From NCBI RefSeq assembly GCF_022179545.1, contig NZ_AP025518.1, positions 4,340,001-4,404,000 of the forward strand: DNA of 64,000 bases, written 5' to 3'. This DNA is from Mycolicibacterium fortuitum subsp. fortuitum. Its GTDB lineage: Bacteria > Actinomycetota > Actinomycetes > Mycobacteriales > Mycobacteriaceae. The position numbers were made by a program, and so were the translations under genes. Of this stretch, positions 17,583 to 26,386 are shown piece by piece (position 1 is the first letter of the stretch; the number at the start of each line of letters is the position of its first letter). A model generated the notes under the pieces. The model was not told where the DNA came from, ran no database searches, and saw only the letters and a list, made by a program, of their open reading frames with translations.

Positions 17583-17726
17583 TCTTGTCGTCGCGCACTC
17601 GTAGGCGCCCATGACCGGCCTCCATCAGCACCGCCCGGCGTCGTCGGCGACGTGACTCATGACTTCGTCGACGTCATTGCTTGCCCAGGCGGCGATCTCG
17701 GCTCGGACCACTTGCTCAGCGGCCAT
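17539..17726 (-). pseudogene. SnoaL-like / limonene-epoxide-hydrolase-family gene remnant
   Basis: Reading the - strand from ATG 17726 gives an intact family N-terminus (MAAEQVVRAEIAAWASNDVD, then EVMSHVADDA) that then hits a stop. A different frame resumes with VRDDKITAWREYFYPPKES and a stop at 17541-17539, the typical C-terminus of these 120-130-residue proteins. A one-base shift separates MGAYE from VRDDK. The central half of the gene is missing, so there are at least one internal deletion and one frameshift. No product is expected. Confidence 0.8.
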
Positions 17727-17859
17727 GACTTTCCCATCGGTCCGTAGCGAAGGTTATTTACACTTCACCGACCTACTGTAATGATGGTCGGATACCTGCT
17801 AAGCAAGTGCTCAGGAAAACCAGCCCACATCAGCACTCCTGTCACCCGATGGAGGCCCC

Positions 17860-19047
17860 ATGACAGCGCCCACCGCGCCAGCCGAACCAGATCTGTATTA
17901 CGACCCATACAGCGTCGAGCTCAACATGGATCCCTATTCGGTGTTCGCCCGAATCAGGGAGGAGGCCCCGCTCTACTACAACGAACAGCACGACTTCTAC
18001 GCGCTGAGCCGCTACGACGACGTGAACAAGGCCGTCATCGACCACGACACGTTCATCTCCGGACGCGGCGCCCTGCTGGAGATCATCAAGTCCGGCATGG
18101 AGATTCCGCCGGGAACGCTGATCTTCGAGGATCCGCCGATCCACAACATCCACCGCAACCTGCTGTCGCGGGTGTTCACCCCGCGTAAGGTGCTGGCGCT
18201 GGAGCCGCAGATCCGCGAATTCACCGCACGCTGCCTGGATCCGCTGGTCGGATCGGACCGCTTCGACTTCGTCAACGACCTCGGTGAGCAGATGCCCATG
18301 CGCGTCATCGGCATGCTGCTGGGCATCCCCGAGGACCGGCAGCGCGCCATCACCGACCATGGCGAGGAGACCCTGCAGGGGCAGACGGTCGACGCGCTGG
18401 CCACCGGTGAGGTGTTCGCGGAGTTCATCGACTGGCGCACCCAGCACCCCTCCGACGACATCATGACCGATCTGCTCAACGCCGAGTTCACCGATGAAAC
18501 CGGTACCGTACGCACGCTGCGCCGTGACGAGCTGCTGCTGTATCTGACGGTCATTGCAACGGCCGGCTCCGAGACCACCACGCGGCTGATCGGCTGGGCC
18601 GGCAAGACCCTGGCCGACGTGCCGGACCAACGCAGCGAGCTGGTGAAAAACCCTGAGCTCATTCCGCAAGCGATCGAGGAGATCCTGCGCTGGGAGCCGC
18701 CGGCCCTGCAGATCGCCCGCTACGTCACCCGCGACGTCGAGTATTACGGCCAGACCGTGCCCGAGGGGTCGGCGATGCTGATGCTGGTCGGTGCGGCCAA
18801 CCGCGACCATCGTCGGTTCGCCCCGGACGGAGACGTCTTCGACATTCACCGGGAACAGAAGTCCCACATGACTTTCGGTGCAGGAACCCACTTTTGCATG
18901 GGCAACGCACTGGCCCGGCTGGAAGGTCGCATCGCTCTGGAGGAGATCCTCAAACGCTTCCCTGAGTGGGAGGTCGACTGGGCCAACGCCAAGCCTTCGG
19001 AAACCGCCGCGGTGCGCGGCTGGGCCTCCATGCCCACCTTCGTATAG
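17860..19047 (+). CDS. cytochrome P450 (C), without adjacent ferredoxin
   Basis: 395 residues, ATG 17860. I-helix TAGSETTT, ExxR in EEILR near 270, heme loop FGAGTHFCMG with Cys about 346. Similar at the N-terminus to P450 A (both have an APLYYNE segment). No ferredoxin flanks it, so it must borrow one of the four in this window or another. Upstream, TTACA at 17758 and TGTAA at 17777 form a loose inverted repeat. A strong terminator follows. Confidence 0.93.
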   Translation: MTAPTAPAEPDLYYDPYSVELNMDPYSVFARIREEAPLYYNEQHDFYALSRYDDVNKAVIDHDTFISGRGALLEIIKSGMEIPPGTLIFEDPPIHNIHRNLLSRVFTPRKVLALEPQIREFTARCLDPLVGSDRFDFVNDLGEQMPMRVIGMLLGIPEDRQRAITDHGEETLQGQTVDALATGEVFAEFIDWRTQHPSDDIMTDLLNAEFTDETGTVRTLRRDELLLYLTVIATAGSETTTRLIGWAGKTLADVPDQRSELVKNPELIPQAIEEILRWEPPALQIARYVTRDVEYYGQTVPEGSAMLMLVGAANRDHRRFAPDGDVFDIHREQKSHMTFGAGTHFCMGNALARLEGRIALEEILKRFPEWEVDWANAKPSETAAVRGWASMPTFV

Positions 19048-19066
19048 CGCGTCGAGATTCATTGTT

Positions 19067-19109
19067 ACGCGGCGGATTACCGTCAGGATTGAACAGTAAT
19101 CCGCCGCGT
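19067..19109. terminator. bidirectional hairpin terminator
   Basis: A perfect 14-bp inverted repeat (19067-19080 with 19096-19109, arms ACGCGGCGGATTAC and its complement) has a 15-nt loop. It sits between the convergent P450 C and the small secreted protein gene, where it can end both transcripts. Confidence 0.8.
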
Positions 19110-19139
19110 TGTCGTCGTTACCCGGTCCGGCTGAAGAGG

Positions 19140-19310
19140 TCAGAAGGGAAGATCCACGAAACCGTTGGTGGTGTTGACCTCATCGTGGTTGTCGACGCTG
19201 TAGTGCGGCCCCACCGGGCTGACAGGCTCGGCCGAGGCGGGTGCGGCCAAGCCGAGAACCGCTGCGCTCAGTCCGCCGGCAATCAGGGTGGCGAATCCGA
19301 TCTTCTTCAT
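19140..19310 (-). CDS. small secreted protein with Sec signal peptide
   Basis: 56 residues from ATG 19310, preceded by an AGAGGG ribosome site. MKK is followed by a hydrophobic stretch (residues 4-23) and a cleavage motif APASA before EPVSP, leaving a mature peptide of roughly 30 residues without Cys. Short exported proteins of this kind are common in mycobacteria and mostly uncharacterised. Monocistronic, facing a terminator. Confidence 0.75.
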   Translation of the reverse strand: MKKIGFATLIAGGLSAAVLGLAAPASAEPVSPVGPHYSVDNHDEVNTTNGFVDLPF

Positions 19311-19477
19311 TGTGGTGCCCTCTTCCGATGAGTTGAAAGTGGCGTCGAGCATCGCGCTACGGCTCCACAGGCCGACGATCCGGTGTTGCCATTTCGTCGA
19401 TCTGAATCATCAAACATCGAGGTCAGAGGGTTAATTCCGGTGGCAGAAATTGATCTGCCGGTGGCAGAAACGCTGCG

Positions 19478-19981
19478 TCAGCTGGCCGGAATCAGGTCGG
19501 CGGGCACCGAGCGGCTGATCATCGTGCCGCACCGAAACGCTTCGGTGTGGCCGACACCGCGGGCCTCGGGATGGTTTACCGCAGCAAGCGCCTGAGCTTT
19601 GAAAGCTCGTGCGGCGGCGGACAGTTCGTGACGAACCGGGTCGACGCTCAAATCCGCCGGACACTCGTCGCCCCACAACGTCACCTCCGTGTGGCCCTGC
19701 TCCAACGCTCCCAGGACGCCCCGCCGTACGCGTTCGTCGGTATTGAACAGGTCAGCGGCCACTGCGACGGTCTGCGGATGCGGCCGGTCCTCCCAGGACT
19801 CCAGCACCGACTCCAGAGCGATGGTCTCCACCCCGAGGATCGCCAGCGGACGAACGTCTTCGTCGGCGCCGATCAGCACCGTGACATCCCATCCCGCCAT
19901 CACCCGGTCGACCAGCCACCCACCGGCGAACCGCACCGCGTCGACCACGCAGGGGGCGACCACATCAAGCCGATACCGCAT
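19478..19981 (-). CDS. hypothetical protein co-transcribed with TetR
   Basis: 167 residues from ATG 19981; the frame is open further upstream but that part overlaps the TetR gene. No domain recognised. The pattern (MRYRLDVVAPCVVDAVRFAG, GWDVTVLIG) suggests a Rossmann-like alpha/beta fold, with a possible ligand pocket. It follows the TetR stop by 14 bp, so the two are probably one transcript. Confidence 0.75.
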   Translation of the reverse strand: MRYRLDVVAPCVVDAVRFAGGWLVDRVMAGWDVTVLIGADEDVRPLAILGVETIALESVLESWEDRPHPQTVAVAADLFNTDERVRRGVLGALEQGHTEVTLWGDECPADLSVDPVRHELSAAARAFKAQALAAVNHPEARGVGHTEAFRCGTMISRSVPADLIPAS

Positions 19982-19995
19982 GTCGTCCTCCGATC

Positions 19996-20673
19996 TCACT
20001 GGACGGCCGCCCCGTTGCGGCCGGCCGGCTGCTCTGTGCCCTCCCCGAGACCCTGCGCCAGGTCCCTCCCCAACATCTCCGCGTAGCTGTTGAAGACTTC
20101 CGTCAACGGGAGCGAGGGATCGAGTAGCCATGAGGTCTCCATTCCATTGATGAATGCCAGGATCTCCACGGCCTTGGTGGCCGGGTCGAAGTCGGAGCGA
20201 TAGCGGCCGCTGAGTTGGCCGCGGGTGATGATGTCAGCGACGATGTCACGCGCAGCCTGCTGCCGTTTCAGCAAACGGTCGTGCAGTGGAGCGTCCGGTT
20301 GGATGTTCTCGACGAGCAGCACCGTGAAGGTGCCGACCAGTTCGGGCGCCCGGACGAACCGTTCTGCGACCCGCTTGATCTCCTCAGCGAGGTCACCGGA
20401 GCGGTCGGCGTGGGTGTCGTCATCGTGATCGCGCGCATCGAGCACTGCATTGAGCAGTTGCTCCTTGGACTCGAAATGATGGAGCAGACCGGCCGGCGTG
20501 ACGCCGACCTCCCTGGCGATCTGCGCGAGTGACGTGTTGCGCCAACCGTTGCGCGCCAGCAGCTTCTCAGCGACGGAAAGTATCCGCTGCCTGCGGTCTT
20601 CACCCTTGGCCAGGAGTGTCTCGTAGGGCCTCACACCCGCAGAAGATGCCTCTGCCCCTACCACCGCAGCCAC
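19996..20673 (-). CDS. TetR-family transcriptional regulator (B)
   Basis: 225 residues from GTG 20673, chosen because GAAGGAG precedes it at good spacing. An upstream ATG at 20706 would place the likely operator inside the gene. The helix-turn-helix is near residues 35-70 (TSLAQIAREVGVTPAGLLHHFESKEQLL). It may control itself and the acyl-CoA dehydrogenase operon end, though that operon reads towards it. Confidence 0.88.
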   Translation of the reverse strand: MAAVVGAEASSAGVRPYETLLAKGEDRRQRILSVAEKLLARNGWRNTSLAQIAREVGVTPAGLLHHFESKEQLLNAVLDARDHDDDTHADRSGDLAEEIKRVAERFVRAPELVGTFTVLLVENIQPDAPLHDRLLKRQQAARDIVADIITRGQLSGRYRSDFDPATKAVEILAFINGMETSWLLDPSLPLTEVFNSYAEMLGRDLAQGLGEGTEQPAGRNGAAVQ

Positions 20674-20688
20674 CGGACTCCTTCGTCG

Positions 20689-20720
20689 AACCAACCTAGT
20701 GAACACACAGTAAGTTGGTT
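20689..20720. promoter_or_regulatory. AACCAAC-N18-GTTGGTT inverted repeat before TetR B
   Basis: Seven-base arms (20689-20695 and 20714-20720) lie just upstream of the preferred GTG start. The wide spacing fits a TetR operator bound by two dimers or a promoter flanked by half-sites. Confidence 0.45.
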
Positions 20721-20755
20721 TCGTCGGTGTGACAAGGGTCTCAGCGGAAGTATTT

Positions 20756-20780
20756 CCCGACGGCCGTCACTGCCGACGGG
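20756..20780 (-). terminator. hairpin downstream of the acyl-CoA dehydrogenase operon
   Basis: CCCGACGGC (20756-20764) pairs with GCCGACGGG (20772-20780) with one A-A mismatch and a 7-nt loop. It begins 9 bp beyond the last stop of the - strand operon 27682-20790. Confidence 0.5.
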
Positions 20781-20789
20781 CGCGCCTGG

Positions 20790-21938
20790 TCAGAGCCCCA
20801 GCGACTTGGCGATGATCACCTTCATGACCTCGCTGGTGCCGGCGTAGATGCGGGCCACCCGCGCGTCCGTATAGAGCCGCGCGATGGGGTACTCCATCAT
20901 GTAGCCGTACCCGCCGAAGAGCTGCAGGCAACGATCGATGACCCGAGCCTGCATCTCCGTGCAGAACAGTTTCACCCGGGCCGCGTCGGCGCCGGACAGC
21001 TCACCGTCGACATGCAGCGCCACCGCCCTGTCGAGCATCGCCTGGGCCGCTTCGACCTCGGTCGAGCACGCCGCGAGTTCGAACTTGGTGTTTTGAAACG
21101 ACGCCACGGGCTGGCCGAATGCCTTGCGGTCCTTGGTGTAGGCGATCGCCGCGGCGATCGCCGAGCGTGCCTGCGCCACAGAGCCCACCGCGACGGTGAG
21201 CCGCTCCTGGGCCAGGTTGTGGCCCAGGTAGCTGAACGCCTCACCCTCGACTCCGAGCACATTGGCCGCCGGTACCCGCACGTCGGTGAACGACAGCTCC
21301 GCGGTGTCCTGCACCTTGCAGCCCATCTTCTCCAGCTCACGGCCCCGCTCAAAGCCCGCCATGCCGTCTTCCACCACGAGCAACGTCAGACCCTTGCGAC
21401 GGTTCTCCGGGTCGGTGGAGGTGCGAGCCACCACGACCACCAGATCGGCCTGGATACCGCCGGTGATGAACGTCTTCGCGCCGTTGAGCACATACTCGTC
21501 GCCGTCCCGCACCGCAGTGGTGCGCATCCCGGCCAGATCCGACCCGGTGCCCGGCTCGGTCATCGCCACGGCGGTCAGCAGCGTGCCCGCGGCGAGGCCG
21601 GGGAACCAGCGCTGCCGCTGCTCTTCGTTCGCGTAGTGCAGGAAGTACGGCAGGATCACCTCGAGCTGGGTCCGCACCGTCGACAATGTGACCAGCGCGC
21701 GGGCCGCCTCTTCTTGCAGCACCACGTTGTAGCGATAGTCCGCGATGCCGGCGCCGCCGTACTCCTCAGGGATCGCCATGCCGAGCATGCCGAGTTCACC
21801 CATCTGCTTGAAGACGTCACGCGGCATCCGGCCGCCCTTCTCCCACTCGGGATAAGCAGGGACGACTTCCTTTTCGATGAAATCGCGGGCCAGCGCGCGG
21901 AACGCCTCGTGGTCCTCGGTGAACAGGTTGCGTTGCAC
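20790..21938 (-). CDS. acyl-CoA dehydrogenase
   Basis: 382 residues from GTG 21938. Standard ACAD length and motifs: AMTEPGTGSDLAGM near 125-140, KTFITGG near 155, RKAFGQPV near 275 and a late QLFGGYGYMMEY. The segment normally carrying the MCAD-type catalytic Glu (YEGT) reads YAGT, as in isovaleryl- or long-chain-type enzymes that place the base elsewhere. Last gene of a six-gene beta-oxidation-like operon; 15 bp after the thiolase. Confidence 0.9.
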   Translation of the reverse strand: MQRNLFTEDHEAFRALARDFIEKEVVPAYPEWEKGGRMPRDVFKQMGELGMLGMAIPEEYGGAGIADYRYNVVLQEEAARALVTLSTVRTQLEVILPYFLHYANEEQRQRWFPGLAAGTLLTAVAMTEPGTGSDLAGMRTTAVRDGDEYVLNGAKTFITGGIQADLVVVVARTSTDPENRRKGLTLLVVEDGMAGFERGRELEKMGCKVQDTAELSFTDVRVPAANVLGVEGEAFSYLGHNLAQERLTVAVGSVAQARSAIAAAIAYTKDRKAFGQPVASFQNTKFELAACSTEVEAAQAMLDRAVALHVDGELSGADAARVKLFCTEMQARVIDRCLQLFGGYGYMMEYPIARLYTDARVARIYAGTSEVMKVIIAKSLGL

Positions 21939-21953
21939 TACTTCTCCCTAGCT

Positions 21954-23111
21954 TCAGTCGATGAGCTCGATCAGCGTGGCGTTGGCGGTTCCGCCACCCT
22001 CACACATGGTCTGCAGGCCGTAACGAATTCCGTTGTCGCGCATGTGGTTGATCATCCGGGTCATCAGGACCGCACCCGATGCGCCGAGCGGGTGCCCCAG
22101 CGCGATGGCCCCACCGAGCGGATTCAGTTTGGCCTCGTCGGCGCCCGTCTCGACCAACCAGGCAAGCGGCACCGGGGCGAAGGCCTCATTCACCTCGAAC
22201 ACGCCGACCTCGTCCAGCCGCACTCCGGCCTTGTGCAGCACCTTCTCGGTGGCCGGTATCGGGCCGGTGAGCATCAGTACCGGATCGGCACCGGTCACCG
22301 CGCCTGCCCGGTACCGCGCGATGGGTGAGAGGCCCATTGCCACGGCGGCCTCGGCGGTCATCACCAACAGGGCCGCGGCCCCATCTGAGATCTGAGAGGA
22401 GTTGCCCGCATGGATCACCCCGTCCTCGGCGAAAGCGGGCTTGAGGCCGGCGAGTTTCTCGACGGTGGTGCCGCGGCGCACCCCTTCGTCGGCGACCACC
22501 GGATCGACCTGGTCGGCCGGGTCGGGAAACACGGTGATCATCTGATTCTCGAAAGCCCCGCGGTCCTGAGCGGCGGCCGCCCGCTCATGAGAAGCGACCG
22601 AGTACTCGTCGAGCCGAGTCCGGCTGAAACCCCACTTCTGCGCGATCATCTCGGCCGAGATGCCCTGGTTGAACGCGAAATTCTGGTACCGCTCAAACAC
22701 TTTCGGTCCGTACGGAGTGCCGGTGGCCCGGGCCGCCCCGAGCGGCACCTTGCTCATCACCTCGACTCCGCCTGCGACCACCACGTCCTGCTGGCCCGAC
22801 ATCACCGCCTGGACCGCGAAATCCAGCGCCTGCTGGCTGGATCCGCAGGCCCGGTTGACCGTGGTGCCCGGGATGTGTTCGGGCCAGCCCGCGGCCAGCA
22901 CCGAGTAGCGGCCGATATTGCTGGACTGATCTCCGACCTGGGACACGCAGCCCCAGACCACGTCGTCGATGATGTCGGGACTGATACCCGCCCGCTCCAC
23001 CAGTGCGTTGAGCACCAGAGCCGACAGGTCGGCGGCGTGGAATCCGGACAGGCCGCCGTTGCGCTTGCCGACCGGCGTGCGGACGGCTTCGACGATGACG
23101 GTTTCGCGCAT
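21954..23111 (-). CDS. acetyl-CoA acetyltransferase (thiolase)
   Basis: 385 residues from ATG 23111. Both catalytic Cys motifs (VNRACGSSQQA near 88 and CEGGGTAN near 371) and the His motif GHPLGASGA near 341 are intact, so it should cleave 3-ketoacyl-CoA. Together with the two dehydrogenases and the SDR of this operon it completes much of a beta-oxidation cycle; no hydratase is in the operon itself. Confidence 0.92.
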   Translation of the reverse strand: MRETVIVEAVRTPVGKRNGGLSGFHAADLSALVLNALVERAGISPDIIDDVVWGCVSQVGDQSSNIGRYSVLAAGWPEHIPGTTVNRACGSSQQALDFAVQAVMSGQQDVVVAGGVEVMSKVPLGAARATGTPYGPKVFERYQNFAFNQGISAEMIAQKWGFSRTRLDEYSVASHERAAAAQDRGAFENQMITVFPDPADQVDPVVADEGVRRGTTVEKLAGLKPAFAEDGVIHAGNSSQISDGAAALLVMTAEAAVAMGLSPIARYRAGAVTGADPVLMLTGPIPATEKVLHKAGVRLDEVGVFEVNEAFAPVPLAWLVETGADEAKLNPLGGAIALGHPLGASGAVLMTRMINHMRDNGIRYGLQTMCEGGGTANATLIELID

Positions 23112-23128
23112 GGGAATCTCCTCAGAAC

Positions 23129-24376
23129 TCAAGACTGGTAGGCCGGGCCGATGGCGCCCTGCTCGCGCAGGGCTGCGATCTGACCGGCACTCATTCCGAT
23201 CTCGCCCAGGATGACATCGGTGTGCTCGCCGAGACCCGGCACCGCGCCCATTCCCAACTCCATGCCGCTGATCACCGGCGGCGGCAGCAGGGCCGAGATC
23301 TCGCCGCTGGGCGTACCGACCTGACGCCACCGGTCTCGCGCCTTCAGGTGCGGATGCGCGACGACCTCGCTGGGCAGGTTGTACCGAGAGTTGCCGATCC
23401 CGGCCTCATCGGCTGTCCGTTGGATGTCATCGAGATCATGCTGGGCACACCAGGATTCGATGGCCTTGTTCAGCTCGTCCCGATGCGCGCAGCGGTCCGA
23501 GTTGGTCGCGAACCGCGGATCGTCGGCCAGATCGGGACGTTCGATGATCTCGCGGGCCAGCCTCTGCCATTCCCGGTCGTTGGTGGTCCCCAGCACCACG
23601 GTCTGCCCGTCGCGGGTATCGAACGCGCCGTAGGGCGCCACCGCAGGCGAGCTCATGCCCAACGGAATCTGGTCGACCCCCGAGTGCTGCGTGTAAGTCA
23701 GCTGATATCCCATGATGTCGGTCATGGTGTCGAACAGACTGACCGCCACGGCTGGTGCGGCACCGGTGTCGCCGTTGCGGGCCCGGCCCACCAGCAGCGC
23801 CATGATCGACAGTGCCGAATACAGTCCCGTCGTGATATCGGCAACGGCCGCACCGGGTTTGGCCGGCATCCCGGCGTAGCCGGTCGACGCGCACGATCCG
23901 GACTCGGCCTGCACCAGCAGGTCATAGGCGCGCTTGTGCGACAAGGGGCCGCCGGGTCCGTAGCCGTCGATCTCCACGGGGATGACCTGAGGATGACGAA
24001 CCTTGAGGTCATCGGGGCCGAGCCCCAGCCGCGCGGTTGCCCCGGGAGCGAGATTGGACACGAAGGCGTCTGCACCTTCGAGCAGCCGGTGCAGCACCTC
24101 CAGTCCTTCCGGCGACTTCAGATTGAGAGTGATCGATTCCTTGCCGCGGTTGGCCCACACGAAGTGGGCAGCCTGACCGAGCACGACGTCGTCGTAATCA
24201 CGGGCAAAATCGCCGCCCTTGGGGTTTTCGATCTTGATCACCCGCGCGCCGAAGTCGGCGAGCACCCGGGTGCACATCGGCGCGGAGACCGCCTGTTCCA
24301 TCGCGATGACGGTGATGCCGGCCAGCGGCAGGGAGGGACAGCCCGTCATCTGTGGTTCGCTCGTAAACTCGCTCAC
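23129..24376 (-). CDS. type III CoA-transferase (CaiB/BaiF family)
   Basis: 415 residues from GTG 24376, 4 bp after the SDR stop; ATG 24349 is an alternative start. Motifs include an MEQAVSAPMCTRVLADFGA block near 26-44 and the catalytic Asp about 152 in YDLLVQAESG, eight residues after the GGP turn. Likely activates an acid by transferring CoA from an acyl-CoA, feeding the operon's dehydrogenases. It provides a useful comparison with the double-domain homologue at 39206. Confidence 0.9.
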   Translation of the reverse strand: MSEFTSEPQMTGCPSLPLAGITVIAMEQAVSAPMCTRVLADFGARVIKIENPKGGDFARDYDDVVLGQAAHFVWANRGKESITLNLKSPEGLEVLHRLLEGADAFVSNLAPGATARLGLGPDDLKVRHPQVIPVEIDGYGPGGPLSHKRAYDLLVQAESGSCASTGYAGMPAKPGAAVADITTGLYSALSIMALLVGRARNGDTGAAPAVAVSLFDTMTDIMGYQLTYTQHSGVDQIPLGMSSPAVAPYGAFDTRDGQTVVLGTTNDREWQRLAREIIERPDLADDPRFATNSDRCAHRDELNKAIESWCAQHDLDDIQRTADEAGIGNSRYNLPSEVVAHPHLKARDRWRQVGTPSGEISALLPPPVISGMELGMGAVPGLGEHTDVILGEIGMSAGQIAALREQGAIGPAYQS

Positions 24377-24380
24377 AAAG

Positions 24381-25139
24381 TCACATAACCATGCCGCCAT
24401 CGACCGGCAATACCTGCCCGGTGATGTACGACGCGGCGTCGGAGGCCAGGAAGACGAACGCGCCCGCGACCTCATCGGCCTCGGCCCACCGCTTGAGCGG
24501 GATGCGGTTCATCATGTTGGCCGCGAACTTCTCGTTGGTACGGATGGTTTCGGTCATCGGCGTCGCAGCCAGCGGCGCCAAGGCGTTGACCATGATGTTC
24601 TTGGTCGCCAGTTCACGGGCCAGCGATTTGGTGAAACCGATCAGGCCTGCTTTGGCCGCCGAGTAGTTCACCTGGCCCAGGGTGCCGGTGAGACCGGCAG
24701 CCGAGGTCACGTTGATGATGCGGCCGGTGCCGTCGGTGGGGATATGCGGCAGTGCGGACTGCGTGACGTGGAAAGTGCCCATCACATGGATGTCGAAGGT
24801 GACCCGAAAGGTCTCGTCGGTCAGTTTCGGGAACATCGCCGGGGACGTGACGCCCGCGTTGTTGACCACGATGTGCAGGTTGCCCTCGGTGAGCGCCGCA
24901 GCCTGCGCCGCTGCCGCCTCCGCGGCCGCGCGGTCGCCCACGTCCAGCGGGGCGCTGTCGGCCTTGCCGCCGGCCGTATTGATCCGCTCCGCGACCTTTG
25001 CAGCCGCCTCACCGCTGATATCGGTCACCAACACCGAGGCACCGGCCGCGGCCAGGGCCTCGGATACCGCGGCACCGATCCCGGCGCCCGCGCCGGTCAC
25101 CAACGCCGACCGGCCGGTCAGGTCGAAATAGGTCCTCAT
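24381..25139 (-). CDS. short-chain dehydrogenase/reductase (FabG-like)
   Basis: 252 residues. TGAGAGIG cofactor motif near 15-22, NNAG near 93, active Ser and YSAAK (Tyr about 160) present. Probably the 3-hydroxyacyl-CoA or alcohol dehydrogenase step of the operon. 15 bp after the upstream acyl-CoA dehydrogenase. Confidence 0.9.
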   Translation of the reverse strand: MRTYFDLTGRSALVTGAGAGIGAAVSEALAAAGASVLVTDISGEAAAKVAERINTAGGKADSAPLDVGDRAAAEAAAAQAAALTEGNLHIVVNNAGVTSPAMFPKLTDETFRVTFDIHVMGTFHVTQSALPHIPTDGTGRIINVTSAAGLTGTLGQVNYSAAKAGLIGFTKSLARELATKNIMVNALAPLAATPMTETIRTNEKFAANMMNRIPLKRWAEADEVAGAFVFLASDAASYITGQVLPVDGGMVM

Positions 25140-25154
25140 AGATCTGGATATCTC

Positions 25155-26345
25155 CTAGTAGCTCTTGGGCAGGCCGAGCACGTTCGCGCTCAGAAAGTTC
25201 AGGATCATCTCCTGGCTCACCGGTGCGATCTTCATCAGGCGGGACTCCCGGAAGAACCGGGAGATGTTGTATTCCTCGGAGTAACCCATCCCGCCGTGGG
25301 TCTGCAGTGCCCGGTCCGCGGCGCCGAATCCCGCATCGGCGCACAGATACTTGGCCATGTTGGCCTCACGACCGCACGGCTTGCCGTTGTCGTAGAGCCA
25401 GGTGGCCTTGCGCAAGATCAACTCGGCGGCATCGAGCCGCGCCAGTGAGTCGGCGAGCGGGAACTGGATGCCCTGGTTCATGCCGATCGGCCGGTCGAAC
25501 ACCACGCGCTCGTTGGCGTATTTGACCGCCCGGTCCAGCGCCACCCTGCCGATGCCGAGGGCCTCGGCGGCGATCAGCATCCGTTCCGGGTTGAGGCCGT
25601 GCAGGATGTACTTGAAGCCCTTGCCCTCCTCGCCGATCAGATGCTCGGCGGGTACCCGCAGATCGTCGATGAACAGCTCGTTGGAGCTCACCGCATTTCG
25701 GCCCATCTTGTTGATGGGCCGGATCTCCACGTGGTCACGGTCGAGGTCCGTCAGGAACAGCGACAGTCCGTCGGTCGGCTTGCCCCCGCGCTTCTCGACA
25801 TCTTCGCGGGACTCCGTCCGGGTGAGCAGCAGGATCTTCTCGGACTCAAGCGCTTTGGAGATCCACACCTTGCGGCCGTTGACGAGATATGAGTCTCCGT
25901 CGCGTTTGGCGAAGGTGGTGATGCGCGAGGTGTCCAGTCCCGCACCGGGTTCGGTGACACCGAAGCACACGTGCAGATCACCGCTGACGATGCGCGGCAG
26001 GGTCTCCTTCTTCATCTCCTCGGAGCCGAACACCACCACCGGTTGCATGCCGAAGATCGACATGTGGATGGCGCTGGCGGCATTCATCGCTCCACCCGAC
26101 CGGGCCACCTCCTCAGCCAGGATGGTGGCCTCGGTGATGCCGAGGCCGTGGCCGCCGTACTCCTCGGGAATGGTCATCCCGAGCCAGCCCCCGCCGGCGA
26201 TGGCGTCGTAGAACTCCTGCGGGAACTCGTGGGCCTGGTCCTTGGACATCCAATAGTGATCGTCGAACTTGCCCGCCAGCTCGGCAACGGACTTACGGAT
26301 CAGCTGCTGGTCTTCGGTGAGCTCGAAGTTCATTCCGCCCGACAC
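25155..26345 (-). CDS. acyl-CoA dehydrogenase
   Basis: 396 residues from GTG 26345 (ATG 26333 possible); AGGAGA lies upstream. ACAD motifs: FGVTEPGAGLDTSRI near 128-142, KVWIS near 156 and QTHGGMGYSEEYNISR near 350. Second gene of the operon after the amidohydrolase. Confidence 0.9.
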   Translation of the reverse strand: MSGGMNFELTEDQQLIRKSVAELAGKFDDHYWMSKDQAHEFPQEFYDAIAGGGWLGMTIPEEYGGHGLGITEATILAEEVARSGGAMNAASAIHMSIFGMQPVVVFGSEEMKKETLPRIVSGDLHVCFGVTEPGAGLDTSRITTFAKRDGDSYLVNGRKVWISKALESEKILLLTRTESREDVEKRGGKPTDGLSLFLTDLDRDHVEIRPINKMGRNAVSSNELFIDDLRVPAEHLIGEEGKGFKYILHGLNPERMLIAAEALGIGRVALDRAVKYANERVVFDRPIGMNQGIQFPLADSLARLDAAELILRKATWLYDNGKPCGREANMAKYLCADAGFGAADRALQTHGGMGYSEEYNISRFFRESRLMKIAPVSQEMILNFLSANVLGLPKSY

Positions 26346-26386
26346 TTCTGGTGTTCTCCTGTTTCTCGGCCGAAAAGTTTCGGCGT

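Noticed and set aside
20674..20706. ATG start at 20706 for TetR B
   Set aside because: It lies within the inverted repeat and has a poorer ribosome site than the GTG at 20673 preceded by GAAGGAG.
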